A stretch of 64,000 bases of DNA from assembly GCA_903813345.2 (NCBI GenBank), contig CAIIXF020000008.1:2179341-2243340 (forward strand), in the 5' to 3' direction. Origin of the DNA: Owenia fusiformis. Taxonomy: Eukaryota; Annelida; Polychaeta; Sabellida; Oweniidae. Numbering within the stretch: position 1 is the stretch's first letter; the number at the start of each line of letters is the position of its first letter. Positions 36,559 to 49,180 of this stretch are shown piece after piece. The notes under the pieces are model-generated. The model saw only the letters and a list, made by a program, of their open reading frames with translations. It made no database searches and was not told the DNA's origin. The position numbers and the translations under genes were made by a program.

Positions 36559-37783
36559 TTGAATATTAAAGACATAAAACATTAGACCTTTGACAAAATA
36601 TCAGAACTACATTCAACTACAATAGACAAGAGAGGAGGCATACGTACAAGTTTCAAAAGTCGAATTTAAAGCATTATTGATAAATCAACCTCTGAAATGT
36701 TCAGTTTACTAGTCATAGACAAAATCTAGTTTACAAGATTATTTAATTATAATGTAAACAATAACATTAAAACACCTAAAGAAATCAAAGATCTAAATTC
36801 TTAAGTAATTTCCTTTATTGATGTTTAGCTTGAGAACTTAATTGGTGCAAAAGAACTTGCTCAAAAATTTGTTTTTGAAGATGAGATCAAATGAAGATTA
36901 TATTTCCGATCTGTGTCAGCTCTACTTCTGAGATCTTTTAAAATACATGTACAGTAAAACATGTTTATACAAGCAATTTTCATGATTCTGAATTTATAAG
37001 TATTTTATGTCCCCAATTTACCATTTTAGAATTTTATAAGCAAAATCAGAATGCTTTACAGTACATGCACATGTAAACTGTAAAGATTGCAACAGTATAT
37101 TTTCTGAATATACATATCTGTAGAAGTTAACATTTTTATGTACCTCACAATAAAAAACAATCAAATATATGTATAATGCTATTTGTTTATTTGTAACGAT
37201 TTCAGTTAACAACCATAATATAATACATGTATGTGTACATCTTGTTTCTCTATTCTCATGAAAAACAGGGCAAATGCTTGAACTTGTGGAAAAGAGAAAA
37301 CTGGGTTAATTGAGAAAATGTGAAAATTGGAAAATATAAGGCAACTTGGTCAACATAATGGCAAATCAAAATATGAAAAAATGGAGTATGAGAAAATCTC
37401 TTTACAGATATATTTGAAGTCTGATGATCATGATTCTACATAAAAAAACTTGAATAATTATATTTTTAAATATTGTAGTAATAATTTACATTTTTACATG
37501 TACAATATTCATTAAAATTGCATTTCGCTCATGCTGAATCATGAATCCATATAACTTTAATCATGCAAATATCCCAACTGATTTCTAAATACGACGTACA
37601 TAACATCTACGAAACATTATTATCATAATTATGTGAACTGATATATCAATCAAAATAATCCCAAAAAATCTAGTACAATCTAGAACCATTTTCTTCTGGA
37701 TGTATCTATGAACAATAGCATATCCCCAAACCAGGCCAGAATTATATTCAAATCATATCTGTATATAGTGACGGTCAAACTGT
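36559..37783. other. Convergent 3' region between the MCFD2-like gene and zw10
   Basis: Should contain the 3' UTR of the plus-strand gene and perhaps that of zw10. AATAAA at 37149 (plus) and the reverse TTTATT at 37783-37788, overlapping the zw10 stop, are candidate poly(A) signals. No other feature. Confidence 0.4.
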
Positions 37784-40700
37784 TTATTTAATCTTAGCCA
37801 AAATGGCTGATCTCCTATCTGTATTCTGAAACAACGCCCTGATTAATTGTTTAATTTCTCCAGCAGAGAACTCATGTGCCAAAGGACCCTTCCCATCAGT
37901 CCAACGATCAGCAATATCATGTAAACTGGCGTTCAGCACTAACATCAACTCCATGAATTTCTGCCACTTTTGAACACTTTTATTCAAGTTCATTCTCGCA
38001 TGCTCTTCTTCACCGGTGAATTTGAAGAGCTCCAATCCGCGATCTCCAATCATTGTGAGGAGCATATGAAGCTGTGTAGCATCCTCTGCTGATATATCTT
38101 CAAGTTGTGTAACGGAGCCGATGATTTCTGATATCACTGTGTTAAGTAGGGTACCTGAAAATGAATCAAAGATTCTTGTAAAGCTTCTACACAAGGCATA
38201 ACAACAATATATCACAACTTGTAAATGGCTACAAAAGTGTAACAAATTATAACAGAAGTCAAGCACCTGAGCACTGATGGCCAATACCAAACCCTCTTTA
38301 TTATTAAACCCTGATTTATACATTCAACAGAAATCACCATGTTAGGAATATCATGTCAGAAAGATTTGCTCAACAATTCTACTGTTTAATCATAATTCAA
38401 CAAGAAAATATGAGTCAGGTGATACTGTTCTAAATGGTAGATCACCACTTGTGGTGACATAAAAAGGCAGAATGTGTACCCATGCTCTTTGAATAGATGT
38501 TCACGGGCAGAACTTCATTCCAGACTTTGCTGACGTGTTGCAACTGATGCAGACATTGTTTAATTGCACGTTCAGCTGCCATGAAGTTCTGTTCATCAGC
38601 GACTCCATCAAATCCTGAAAAAATGAAATATACATAAATTCATTTGATTATTTTTCAACAAGTTACAATTTATTTTTTAACAGGCTGATTGAACACTGAA
38701 AGGGTATATGCTCAATGTATTTTATTTACATGAAAACTACATTTAAATAAGCACTTATAACATGTTCAATTTTCAAGAATGGAGAGTGCGGAATTAGGCT
38801 TTAAAATTTCTATATGTATATGCAACAGGCATGTACCTTTAGCACCTTGTATGTACTCTAGGAGAACTGTTCTCTGTGCTGACATCTGTTCCATAAAACA
38901 CTCAGCCCCGAGACGTCTCAACTTTGGTACCATATCAACAAACGTAGATGCACCACTGTTCAATGGTTTAGGCAGCCTCAGTTTGAACTGGAACCCTAGT
39001 GTCATCAGGTGGTGCGCTATATATAAGCAGTTATTGTGATGGAGAGCTGAAACGTATAAAAGAAATAATGAAATATGTATAATCATGTTTTAAGTATTAA
39101 TGACCTAGTTTGGTTCTGAGGAACAGTGTTTCCTGTCTCTGTCGGGACATTTCCTAATGTACAACATTAAGGACAAGGCTAGAACGAGGCAGACAGGCAT
39201 GCCACATATTGACAGCATTCAAAATCATATTTCTGCATTGATTCCATGTAAATTACTTTACTGCACACATGCAGATAATTTATCTTACCAGCGATTTGGG
39301 GCAGCTTGACCAGGCTATCTTTATGATAAGTTGGTACAACGCAGCAGTAGAGTTCAAACATGTTCCTGATGGAGTAGAACAACTGGACTGCACACTCTGG
39401 GGAACTAACACTGGCCTCTTGTAGAGTCTCATATGCCAGAATCATGATCTTCTGTACAGACTGGCTGGAATCAGAATATAAATATGCAATTTGAAGTCTG
39501 ATGTGGCACTTTGTTTGGATATTAACTGCAGGTCTTTTATTAAATCTTTGTGTACAATCATAACCAAATTTTGAGATGGAATTTTGGTATGAATCAATAC
39601 AGGGATCTGTTCTTCTTTAATAATATTACAATTTTTACACTGTGAAAACTGAAAATTAGGAATTTCCATTTATATTTTGAAGAGGTCTAGTTTCTGAGAA
39701 CCTACACATCATATAATATGCAAGTAATAAAGTAGGAAATTATGATTACATAAGCACTTCAAAAAAACTTGGGAGAATATTTTCAACAATTCAATTTACA
39801 TGGGGCAATATATTTATGTATGTAAATAAAATTAACCGAATAGTATCAAAGAAGAATTCATGAATGTATTTATTTCCTGTTCATTGGAAAACAACCATCG
39901 ATTCAGTGGTCATTGAGCAACAGAACAGCCCCAATTTATGCAGTGACTGAGGTCAATTTAATAATTTACATGTACATACCTTATATAACACTTAGGCATC
40001 TTGAATGTGTTCGTGCTAAGCTGGGCCTCCTTGGGAAGGTTAATTTCTGTCTTCGTTTTTCCATCCACCAGGACATTAGAGGGTGGTGGAAGAGCCCCCA
40101 GTGGGTCATCAGGAGATATTGGGACCATATTATGAATCTCTAGCTTCATCAACTCACGGGCTTGATCGAGAATTTCTTGGCATTTCTTGTTGGCAAAAAG
40201 AACATTGATTTCATTTACGTATTCACTGAGGGTTTTATTGGATGCATCTATAAAATTAATTGCGATTAATTTACCCTGGAAGCATTCAGTTGTGTCGATC
40301 ACAGAGCTAAAACTGTCTAAATCCTTTCGATTTGTTGGGATGGCATTTGCTAGGCACTGTTTTATGACTTTTTCTATGAGCTCATCAGCCATTATCTGTC
40401 CCAGGATACGTATAGATGTACATTTTGCATCTTGTCCTTCTACATTTTCTATAGGAATACCAAGAGGACCTTCACTGATGAAACTGAAGAGTGCGTCAAG
40501 CTTTTTGGCAACATCTTCTGGAGAAGCTATTGTTAAATCCTTGGGGTCTTGGATTTGTAAGCTAATAGAGTGGTCAGATTTTTCAATTTTAATGTCAGCA
40601 TTTTTGTACTTAATGACAGGGTCGATGACGTGTTCCATCAACTTACTAGCGAATGATTTCAATTTCATTTTCAAAATGTTTACGTCATTCATTGCTTGAA

Positions 40701-42479
40701 CAACATTTTTTAAATCATTTTTACTAGTGTTTGTCGTTAAGAACTTCAGAAATATTCCTGCTTTCTTCACAGATTCTGAATCATGATCAAGTGGTATGGT
40801 CCAAACAACATTATCCTGCCAAGCCTCGCCAAGTGCCAATTTCAATTTTTCACTTTGAACCCGATGTTCAGTATGCAAACTTTTAATTATCTTGATTTCA
40901 TTTTCACGGTCAAATGTTGATGTTTCCAGAATCTGGTCGATTTTGTTGAGATTTGTTACCGCCAAGATGAATTCCTTCTTCTGTAAGGCTATATCGACAG
41001 CATGAAGAGCATCGTGGACTACAACAAGTTTGTCAAGGATTGCTACGATTCCATTTGTTTCTTCAAGCTGGGTTGACAGATCGTGAAACTCACTTGTTGA
41101 GAGATTCAGTTGGGCTTGTAGCTGTAAATATATGAAATAAATGATTAACTCAAGATACATAAACAATTTTTCACTCTTCCCAGAAATCCCATGGAAAAAG
41201 ATCAAAATTCTAGAATGCAAATCCATGGGGCAATGCGATTTTTAAGTGGCTCAATTTCCCTCCAAATATAGTTAAGTACTACAACAAAATGTGACTTACA
41301 ATACATGTACTGTAGGGCTATATTAAAAACCATTCTTTTCTAAAATATTGAAAAAATGCTACTTATTAATCAGCAAGAGGAGTGTATCTTATAGAATCTT
41401 TTAATGTGATAACAACAATTGAGGCAAGAAATGTTGATTTCAAACATCGATTGCTGCATAAAAAAACAATGTATAAAATCATATCAATAGTAGGGATGTC
41501 ACGGGACAAACTTACTATGGGACAGGACGGGAATAATCCATTTCAGGACAGGACTTTCGGGACGAGACAGGACGGGACATAACCAATAAAATAGTTAATC
41601 ACAGTCATACAGTCAGTACATGGGGGTTGTACCGTCCCGTCCCGAGACCAAAATCCCGGGGGACGGGACAATACTGGGAAACTGTGACTTCCCTAATCAA
41701 TAGTGTTATTTACATGTGGTGATGAATAAGGAAATCTAGTTTTTAGAAGTTTTAGGTTGAGGCATTAAGTATACAAATAATATGAAGGGTATATTCAAAA
41801 CTTACTTCTCGTTCTATCTTCCCAGTGACAGTCTGCATATCATTAGAGACAGCATTCACCTTGCTACTCAGCTCAATGGTAGCATCAAGATTTGGGTAAA
41901 AATCACCATAGTGTTTCTGTAGACTATCATACACTTCCGCTTTCACCTCTTCTATTCTCTTTGAGAGACGTCCTAGCTTTGACGTTATGTCTTGTTTTTC
42001 AAGCTGGCCTGAAAATTGTGTTATAGATCATTTAAAAATTGTGTTGATGTAGATAAGAAGAATTTTACAATTAAATCTGAATACGAAATTAAAACATGTT
42101 AACACATACATACTAGCTTTTTCTAGGTCTTGGGCATATCTCCCTATTATGAACCATTAGAATTTCGTGGTAATTGTAATTTGCAAATTTTCCGAAACTC
42201 ACAAAAAACACTGCGTGCGAAAAATTACCTTGAGTACAGTTATAATTTTAAGTTATTTTGTTTACATTGAGATCTCCCCAGCATTTAATCAAGTGGGTGC
42301 TACACCCTACTGAAAATCAGTTTGCACCCTGTCAAAAGGGTGAAATATAGTACATCACTGTTGGGACTAAGCAGCTTTAGAAAGAACCCTGAAATAAATT
42401 CACTTATTTGTTCACTGGGACAGCAATAAGTGACACATTTACCTGCTGTGGCCAAAACCTCCGTCACAAATGATGCCAT
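37784..42479 (-). CDS. zw10: Centromere/kinetochore protein ZW10, complete, seven exons
   Basis: Minus-strand coding exons 42479-42443, 42008-41806, 41121-39980, 39464-39289, 39046-38837, 38614-38480 and 38154-37784 join in phase at GT-AG borders into 757 residues; human ZW10 has 779. The N-terminus [10 protein letters not shown] is the same as in vertebrate ZW10. It is followed by the helical, coiled-coil-like N-terminal region and a helical C-terminal tail ending in [11 protein letters not shown]. In animals ZW10 works with ROD and Zwilch at kinetochores (RZZ complex, which recruits dynein and checkpoint proteins), and with NAG and RINT1 in the ER tether for Golgi-to-ER vesicles. Exon 3 is large (1,142 bp), carrying half of the protein. 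An acceptor TCATTTCAG ending at 42543 shows an untranslated upstream exon. A hAT-type MITE sits in intron 2. The stop codon overlaps AATAAA. No lesions seen. Confidence 0.95.
41491..41695. mobile_element. hAT-type MITE in zw10 intron 2
   Basis: Ends are TAGGGATGTCAC and, inverted, TAGGGAAGTCAC. Perfect 8-bp direct repeats ATCAATAG lie at 41483-41490 and 41696-41703. The interior is rich in GGGACGGGAC/CCGTCCCG words. The 8-bp duplication and TAGGG ends fit hAT elements. Non-coding, 205 bp. Confidence 0.88.
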
Positions 42480-42543
42480 GGTGATAATGATGTCATGCGC
42501 AGCTCGTCATCATTCTCAGTTGATTTGTAGGTGCTTCGGAACC

Positions 42544-43870
42544 TGAAATGACAAGTAAAACTTCTTATTGTAATGCTATGCATAACATAAGAAATTCACT
42601 GTCAATTTCAGCATGCAGTTTCTGTTGACAATGAAGTCTGGTTACATGTAATAGTGATGTAAAATGAACATGTTTCACCTCTGGATGACAATTGAGATTT
42701 CAACATGAGAAAATGTCACCTCCTGAAATGGTTCTAAAAGTAGAACTAGAAGAGATTATTTCTTGTTTGTGCAAATGACTTGTGTATTCAGACCACTTTC
42801 AATCCACTTAGCTGACTGAGTTATACTTAATAAGCACAAGCGAAACCACTGCACTGACGATGCTAACACAAAAGCACAACACATCAACAATATTATAACA
42901 TAAAATATATTGTTCTTGATATATCAACTGATATGTGTCATATGCTCATCTCAGTTCTTAGTAACTTCCCAAAAACATGTACAATTCCAAGTTCATTCAT
43001 GTCGAGCATATATATATTATGTGTAAGACATAAACTTGGTTTAACATAAACAGGATCTATGTTGATCTTGTCTTTATACAGAAATAACAAAGATAACCGC
43101 AGAGATTCAAATTCCCTCATCACATGTTCTCGTATAAAACATTTACAAGATGGCCATGCATAGATTTATGCTCTAAGGCCCCTTGCTACTTGACAGAACA
43201 AGTGTTTATGGGGTGTGCAAAACAGGACAGAGTAGCAAACTAAGATATTGTGGTAAATAAAAAGGAAACTGTTACAGGACTTGATCTAACAGAAAAAAAA
43301 CACTAGGTCCAAGCCAAGTTATGACGTTTGTGGGTTTGGAATTAGATGCCAAGAAGCGAGACGCTCGACTACCAATTAAAAAAGTCAAGACCACACCATC
43401 CTCATATAAGAAAATACAAAAAAATAAAATAACAATAGAAACCATATAACTGTCTTCACCTTATTTCTACTTTTAGTAACTTACATTAAAAGGTCCAATT
43501 GTGGTCTATATCGCATACTTTTACTCTTATTTACAAAATACACTTTTAAAACTTTTCATATTGCCTGCCATTTTAGGGGTCCTCCCTTGACCTCTGGTCA
43601 AGAATATAGTTCCCGGGGTTTTCTTATGGTTTTGCTGGGACTGTTGCTTTTAGACACATTTCATTCCCGCAAAGGTTTAAATAACCTGTTTTGGGGAATT
43701 GTTAGTGTGTTTCGAGCGGCAGGTTGGGCAAGGATTGGGAAATAATCCGGCGGACTAATTCTGTTAAGCGGAGTCCAAGTGAGCAAGTGAGGAGGAAAGT
43801 GACAGTAATACGGTCGCGATCTGAATGCTGGAAGTCGCAAAGTTTTATGCTCTCGTTCTACATGAATATA
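42544..43870. other. zw10 5' region
   Basis: Contains the 5' intron and, presumably, the untranslated first exon and promoter of zw10. I could not place them. The patch 43560-43860 is richer in GC and could hold the start site. Confidence 0.3.
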
Positions 43871-44847
43871 CAGGGTGACCCAAAAAAAATGCAACCCTCC
43901 ATTTCTTCAATATTTTTCTCGAATGGAGGTTAATTGCTCTGAAAGTTGGCACACAAAAACTTCATTCAATGTGGGATCCCCTGGCAAAGTTTCAATAATC
44001 ATAGTCTTATATTGATAGAGTTATGGTCGTTCCAAAATATGCTCCAAATGTCGTCCATTTCCAATGTTAGGTTTTCGGATGAATAACATTTCCTTCTTTC
44101 TGAACATGTAAACTCAAGAAATAATGTGTTCTGGGATCACAAATTCCAGATGAAGTGCTTCAAAGGTCCCTTCATTCTGCTAAATGCACAGCTTGGGCTG
44201 CCAATTTCCAAACGTGAAATCACCAGCCCCTTTTGGTTTGAGGTTGATAATGGCAACACTGTTACTGTTAACACACAGCGCAATATCGATGTTCCCAGGA
44301 AGTTCTAGGCAGTTCTAGAATGACATACAGGCTTCAATAGACAAGAACAGTGGTTCTAGAAGTATGGAGCTACTCCTCACACTTCTTATGATAGCATAGC
44401 CTGGCTCACTAGTCATTTCTATGAGAAGATTATCTCTCATAGGATAGAGAACCCATGGTCATCCCAACGTCTTGATCTCAATGCCACTGACTTCTATATA
44501 TGGGGTTATTTAAAGGATAATGTGTATGAAAATAACCCTACCACAATTGCAGAACTCCAACAAGCAATTGCTGCAAAAATTTGAGCCATACTCATGGGGA
44601 AAAATGCATCCGTGTTATGAACAGTTTTCCTTGAACATTGCAAGTTTGTTTTCAGCAAAATTGACGATATCTGGTGCATATTTTGAAACAACCATAACTC
44701 TATCAATATAAGACTATGATTATTAAAACTTTGCCAGAGGATCCCACATTGAATAAAGTCCTTGTGTGCCAAATCTCAAAGCAATTAATCTCCATTTAAG
44801 AAAAATATTGAAGAAATTGAGGGTTGCATTTTTTTTGGGTCACCCTG
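43871..44847 (+). mobile_element. Internally deleted Tc1/mariner-like transposon
   Basis: Inverted ends of about 170 bp (43871-44044 and 44677-44847) begin CAGGGTGACCCAAAAAAAAT and are flanked by TA. Between them, plus-strand pieces match the C-terminal half of a DDE transposase. A segment near 44200-44280 has the FWFEVDNGNTVTVN type of motif. A broken stretch follows with ATPH. Then 44415-44583 encodes the SQRLDLNATDFYIWGYLK motif that holds the last acidic residues, ending in TGA. The helix-turn-helix part and a full catalytic core are missing, and frames are broken. It is dead, but its ends could still be mobilised by an intact relative. Confidence 0.8.
44126..44583 (+). pseudogene. Tc1/mariner-family transposase remnant
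   Basis: Two open pieces in different frames inside the 977-bp element. The later one carries the conserved D-x-x-x-x-D-F-x-x-W-G-Y-L-K block of IS630/Tc1/mariner-type DDE enzymes and a following helix (TTIAELQQAIAAKI). The N-terminal DNA-binding region is absent. Confidence 0.7.
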
Positions 44848-45617
44848 TACATCTGGATTATTACATTTCGTAAAACAATTATTTGGATATAGACTACAAC
44901 ATTGATAGAACCTTCTCAAATGGAGACAGATCAGCTAAACTATTCGTTGGCAAAGTATCTTAGTAAATTAACCCTTTATGTTCCGAGTCAGTTTCACTTT
45001 ACTATTCACAAAACTCATTTGAACAGCCAGTAACCTTGCCAAATTCTTTCATAATTATTAGGGGGAGATAATTGAACTGATCTTTTACTTGTGCATGGTT
45101 ATTTTCGTGCAATTTTACTGGAAAACTTGGATATATGCTTCTTGAAACGCACTTATAGGGTCAAGGTCATTGTTAGTACATTTTAAGTACTTAGGCTCAT
45201 TTTAAGTAAGTGTCTAGACACTGAGAAGCTCCATTTAAGTAATCTTTCAAGCATGATTTAAGCATCGGTGTTAAGATTCTACACTTTGCCATCAAAGTTT
45301 TTTCAAGTTACTTAACTGTATAACATAACTTGATACAAGTATAACTTAACTTGATAACTTTATAAACTGGAACCACACTGATCAGCTGTTTGCAAGTTTG
45401 AAAGGAATAGAATTGTTTTTATAAATATTTTATAAAAACTCACTGAATTTACTTCTTGCGTTTGACTGTTTATACTATAGGTTATAAAATTCTGCCCTCA
45501 TTTGATATAAAGTAGATTCTTGATTCAAAATAAACTTCTGACTACATGTAAATTCCAGATAACTTAAGTGAAACTAACATTCAAGCAACAAGCTTTATCT
45601 TAGCTCATATTTGCTAA
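44848..45617. other. Non-coding, nothing identified
   Basis: AT-rich spacer between two mobile elements. Repeated words such as TTTAAGTA near 45180-45240 are noted but form no clear unit. Confidence 0.35.
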
Positions 45618-46289
45618 TAGTGGGGGGAATTTACCCCTATATTTGGCAGAATATTTCAGATGGTGATACAAGTATAAAATTTTGCTTTTCTGCTACTTCA
45701 AACCTTTTTAAAAAAATCTGTCCCTGTGATCAATGGATTTTTTTTACTTTTTCCCCCCAAAATCCAAGATGGCCGACATACTATAGCGCGGAAAATATAT
45801 TTAGCTCTGATTTGGCAAATACAGCTGTAATATAAAGTTTAAATTGTGTTTTCAGGACTAAATGCACTAATAGGGACATCACATAATACATGTTATGAGC
45901 TTAAGTCAAAATAAATAATTATATGGGAGTTAAGCAAGGTTCATTTCTGGCCCCCCTCTTATTTTGTTCATTTATAAGTTTGTATAACCCTACTCCTATG
46001 AATTAAACATAATTAGTAAGACTGTTCTTAAATTTTAGATTTTTATGCTCTGCTACATATCAAATTAGTTTGTATAAATGACTGTAGCCTAAAGAATTGA
46101 AGGATTTTCACAAATAAATGGTTTATCGAGTACAGACATTTACCATACATTCACAATTACAGACTATTACAGCGACATCAGGACAACTAAAAGCAAATTC
46201 AATTATTCATTAAATTTTGGTTGAGGTTAAAAACATTAATACAGTCCATCAATGTATTCTATGCATTATTGAGTATGAATATGAAATAT

Positions 46290-47480
46290 GTGGTTTTCCG
46301 TGACTCGTCAGTAAGGAGGAATGAAATACCAAGCAGGAAGGTGATGTGAAATTTGAGTAAAATTTGCAAAATTTAATCTAACAAAAATCTACCATTATTT
46401 GTAGAATTTTGATTAAATGTAAAATATTAATTCATCCCATAAATATATCTTATGCATTCTTTCACGGTGTCCAACCCAAACGCTCTTACATGCACAATGG
46501 AATGTTTCATCCACGCGGAAACGGGGCTAATGAAGATCCCACTTTGACTGTAAGTATTGTTTCATTAGTTTCTCTTACATATCACGCGTTATGGTGACAT
46601 ATTATGTACCATTCGATGAACAATACCCTGATCAAAGCTCCATAGTGTAGATCAAACAAATCTGAAGTTGACGAATTGACCACAAATTACGAATTAAATT
46701 AGTATTTATATGAAATTTGCTCTAAAACATAAAACTATTGACAAATAAACAAAAAGTTTATATGTGAATTAATCTTTCTTCTTTTGATGCCAAGGGATAC
46801 AATAGACCTTTTCTTTCTCTCCTTGAAAAGGAAAGTTGAGCCTAGTACCGCAGTGTTTCCAGTTCACTGTGTTAACCAGATCGCAGCATTTCTTGAATAT
46901 GAGAATGTTATCATTTTTAAGACTTGATTTTTTGTTATCAAATCACGATTACGATAATGTATGGTTTGATCAAGGTTTGGAATTTGACCAAAATATACTC
47001 GGATGCTCAACTCAACTAGTCGCATGTCTCGACAAACAGGGTTTTGACCGGAAGAATGACAAATACGTTTATGAATTTTGATAACTATACTGCTTAAGAC
47101 AGCTCTTCCTAATTGCTTCAAACGTCGACAGCCATCCAAGTACAATATATCACACCTATCAAATGGTATACTTGAAATAAGTAACACATACTTCTTATTC
47201 CCATCATTGGGGAAATTGTCAGATGACTCATCATTTCAATTCGCCATACTCCAGAGCGTTTCTTTGTTTAGGTTCAGTAATGAAACCCTCAATCTTGCAT
47301 GTAAGAGCGTTTGGGTTGGACACCGTGTCCTTTAATTGTGAAAATCAAATATGTGGGATGTCATGACTCCTCAGTAAAGAGGAAGGAAACGATTGGAGGG
47401 AAGATAATTTAAAATTTGGGTAGGAATTTGCTAATGAGAAATTAAATCTTCCAAAATTTTACAATTATTTTGAATTTTTA
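46290..47480. repeat. Pair of 130-bp direct repeats around an inverted-end insert
   Basis: Sequence from TGACTCGTCAGTAAGGAGG (about 46305) recurs as TGACTCCTCAGTAAAGAGG (about 47356) with matching downstream bases. Between them lies the 46463-47327 unit. This could be a host duplication or the remnants of long terminal repeats; no retroelement genes were seen. Confidence 0.4.
46463..47327. mobile_element. 865-bp unit with CACGGTGTCCAACCC inverted ends
   Basis: CACGGTGTCCAACCCAAACG and a further 11 bases at the left are mirrored exactly at the right end. The interior has a 60-codon open stretch after Met near 46899 with protein-like composition (NVWFDQGLEFDQN), unrecognised, and overlapping frames on the other strand. 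The 8-9 bp flanks do not match. Confidence 0.45.
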
Positions 47481-48192
47481 AATTATCACAATTTCTAAAT
47501 AATATTTAATGAACATTTAATTTTGTAATGTGTGGGGCTAAGGCCATGGATGGTTTTTTAAGAATAAACAAAAATGAATATAAAATATGGTAAAAAAATC
47601 TATTCTAACATTTTGCAAACATGACATATCTGCAACAACTGCATATACTAGGGCAACAGCCCAACTCATATGTGGGTGTTTTCCATATACAGAACAAGTG
47701 AAACAATTGATATAAATACACCCAGAAAGTGCTTATTTTGCAAAAAAAGAAAGACCAATCGAGAGAATTCCACCTACTCACATGCCTTGGAATAGCACAT
47801 TAAAGGAACAGCTTACCAGGCTGGTGTAGTTTGGGGACAAATGCTAAATGCTTCACCACCTGGCCTTTACAACTACATCAACTGGGGATGGGACAATAAT
47901 GAAACTGTTACCCCACTGTGGACAACCCAGACACAGTCCTCCAAAGCCTGCCAAGCTCTTGTACAATGTTCATATAAAAAGCTATGTTCTGTATTCACTT
48001 GTAAAAAGCCAGGACTTACATTTTGTGACAGTTTTTATGAAATTGAAATTATAACAGAGTAAAAAAGATCCATGTGGAACTCCTTCAAAGGCTATTTTGT
48101 ATTTGGAAGACAATAATTTAATTTGAACCTGAAATATAAGATAAAATGATGTTTGAAATATTATCTTTATTCAAGAAAACAGGTTCATTTAC

Positions 48193-48802
48193 TTAAAGGA
48201 ATATTCCTTGCCAGACCCTTTCTCTCTTGATATGGTAGCTATAGTCATATATATAGTTTCCATATTTAGCAAAACATGGGAAAATGTTTTAATATGGTCA
48301 ATATTGATAATTTAAAAATCTCGTGCTTATTTCCAGTGAGCTGCCATCTTTTAAGATTTCTTGCAGGAAGTGATGTCATCAACACTCAACTTCTATAACC
48401 CTGCCCATAACAGTATAAGAAAGTAGCACAAAATCACTTCTAGACAAATGATCATTACTTTCTGTGCAAAAATATTTTCAGGGCTTGTCAACTTAGAATA
48501 AAAGAAGAGATTTTCAGAAGGATTAAATAAGATACAAAGTTGAAAAAGAATATTTAGCTGGTTTTGTAATTCTTAATAGCTCCTCACCTAATGCTATATG
48601 CAAAGTTGAGAGTCGATGACATCAATTCCTGTGTGAAATTTTAAAAGATGGCAGCTTACTGGAATTGAGCATCACATTTCTAAGTGATCAAATTTGACCA
48701 TATCAAAACATTTTTGCGTGTTTTGCTAAATATGGCAAGCATAAATATGGTTATGGCTACCATATGAGGAGAGAGATGGTTTGGCAAGGAATATTCCTTT
48801 AA
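48193..48802. mobile_element. TTAA-targeted foldback element, 610 bp
   Basis: TTAA borders both ends (48193-48196, 48799-48802). Inverted arms of about 270 bp start AAGGAATATTCCTTGCCA and share GCTGCCATCTTTTAA and GATGTCATC. A sister repeat at 49440-49490 (GGTTCATTCACTTCAATTGT) lacks the insert and pairs with the flanks GGTTCATTTACT and GTTGTTGCAAAATAAG, so it serves as an empty site. Fits piggyBac-type TTAA insertion. Confidence 0.8.
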
Positions 48803-49180
48803 GTTGTTGCAAAATAAGAGCCCTCTCAAAATACTAGATGTAAACAACATGCTTTACTGCTAAAACAGTATTATTTTTAAACCACATTTATCTCTATATA
48901 TGAATCTACAGTAGTGTTATTTGTACCAAATTATGCGTATATGGTGGCCATTTTGAATTTTTTTGGTTATGGCTACCATATGAGGAGAGAGATGGTTTGG
49001 CAAGGAATATTCCTTTAAGTTGTTGCAAAATAAGAGCCCTCTCAAAATACTAGATGTAAACAACATGCTTTACTGCTGAAACAGTATTATTTTTAAACCA
49101 CATTTATCTCTATATATGAATCTGCAGTAGTGTTATTTGTACCAAATTATGCGTATATGGTGGCCATTTTGAATTTTTTT
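48749..49180 (+). repeat. Recent 216-bp tandem duplication
   Basis: 48749-48964 and 48965-49180 are nearly identical. The unit includes the right tip of the TTAA foldback, so the duplication took place after that insertion. Confidence 0.85.

Noticed and set aside
40187-40699. 170-codon open frame opposite zw10 exon 3
   Set aside because: Shadow of the zw10 coding strand, with composition typical of antisense frames.
46290-47480. LTR retrotransposon
   Set aside because: The 130-bp direct repeats are too short and diverged, and no gag, protease, reverse transcriptase or integrase sequence lies between them.
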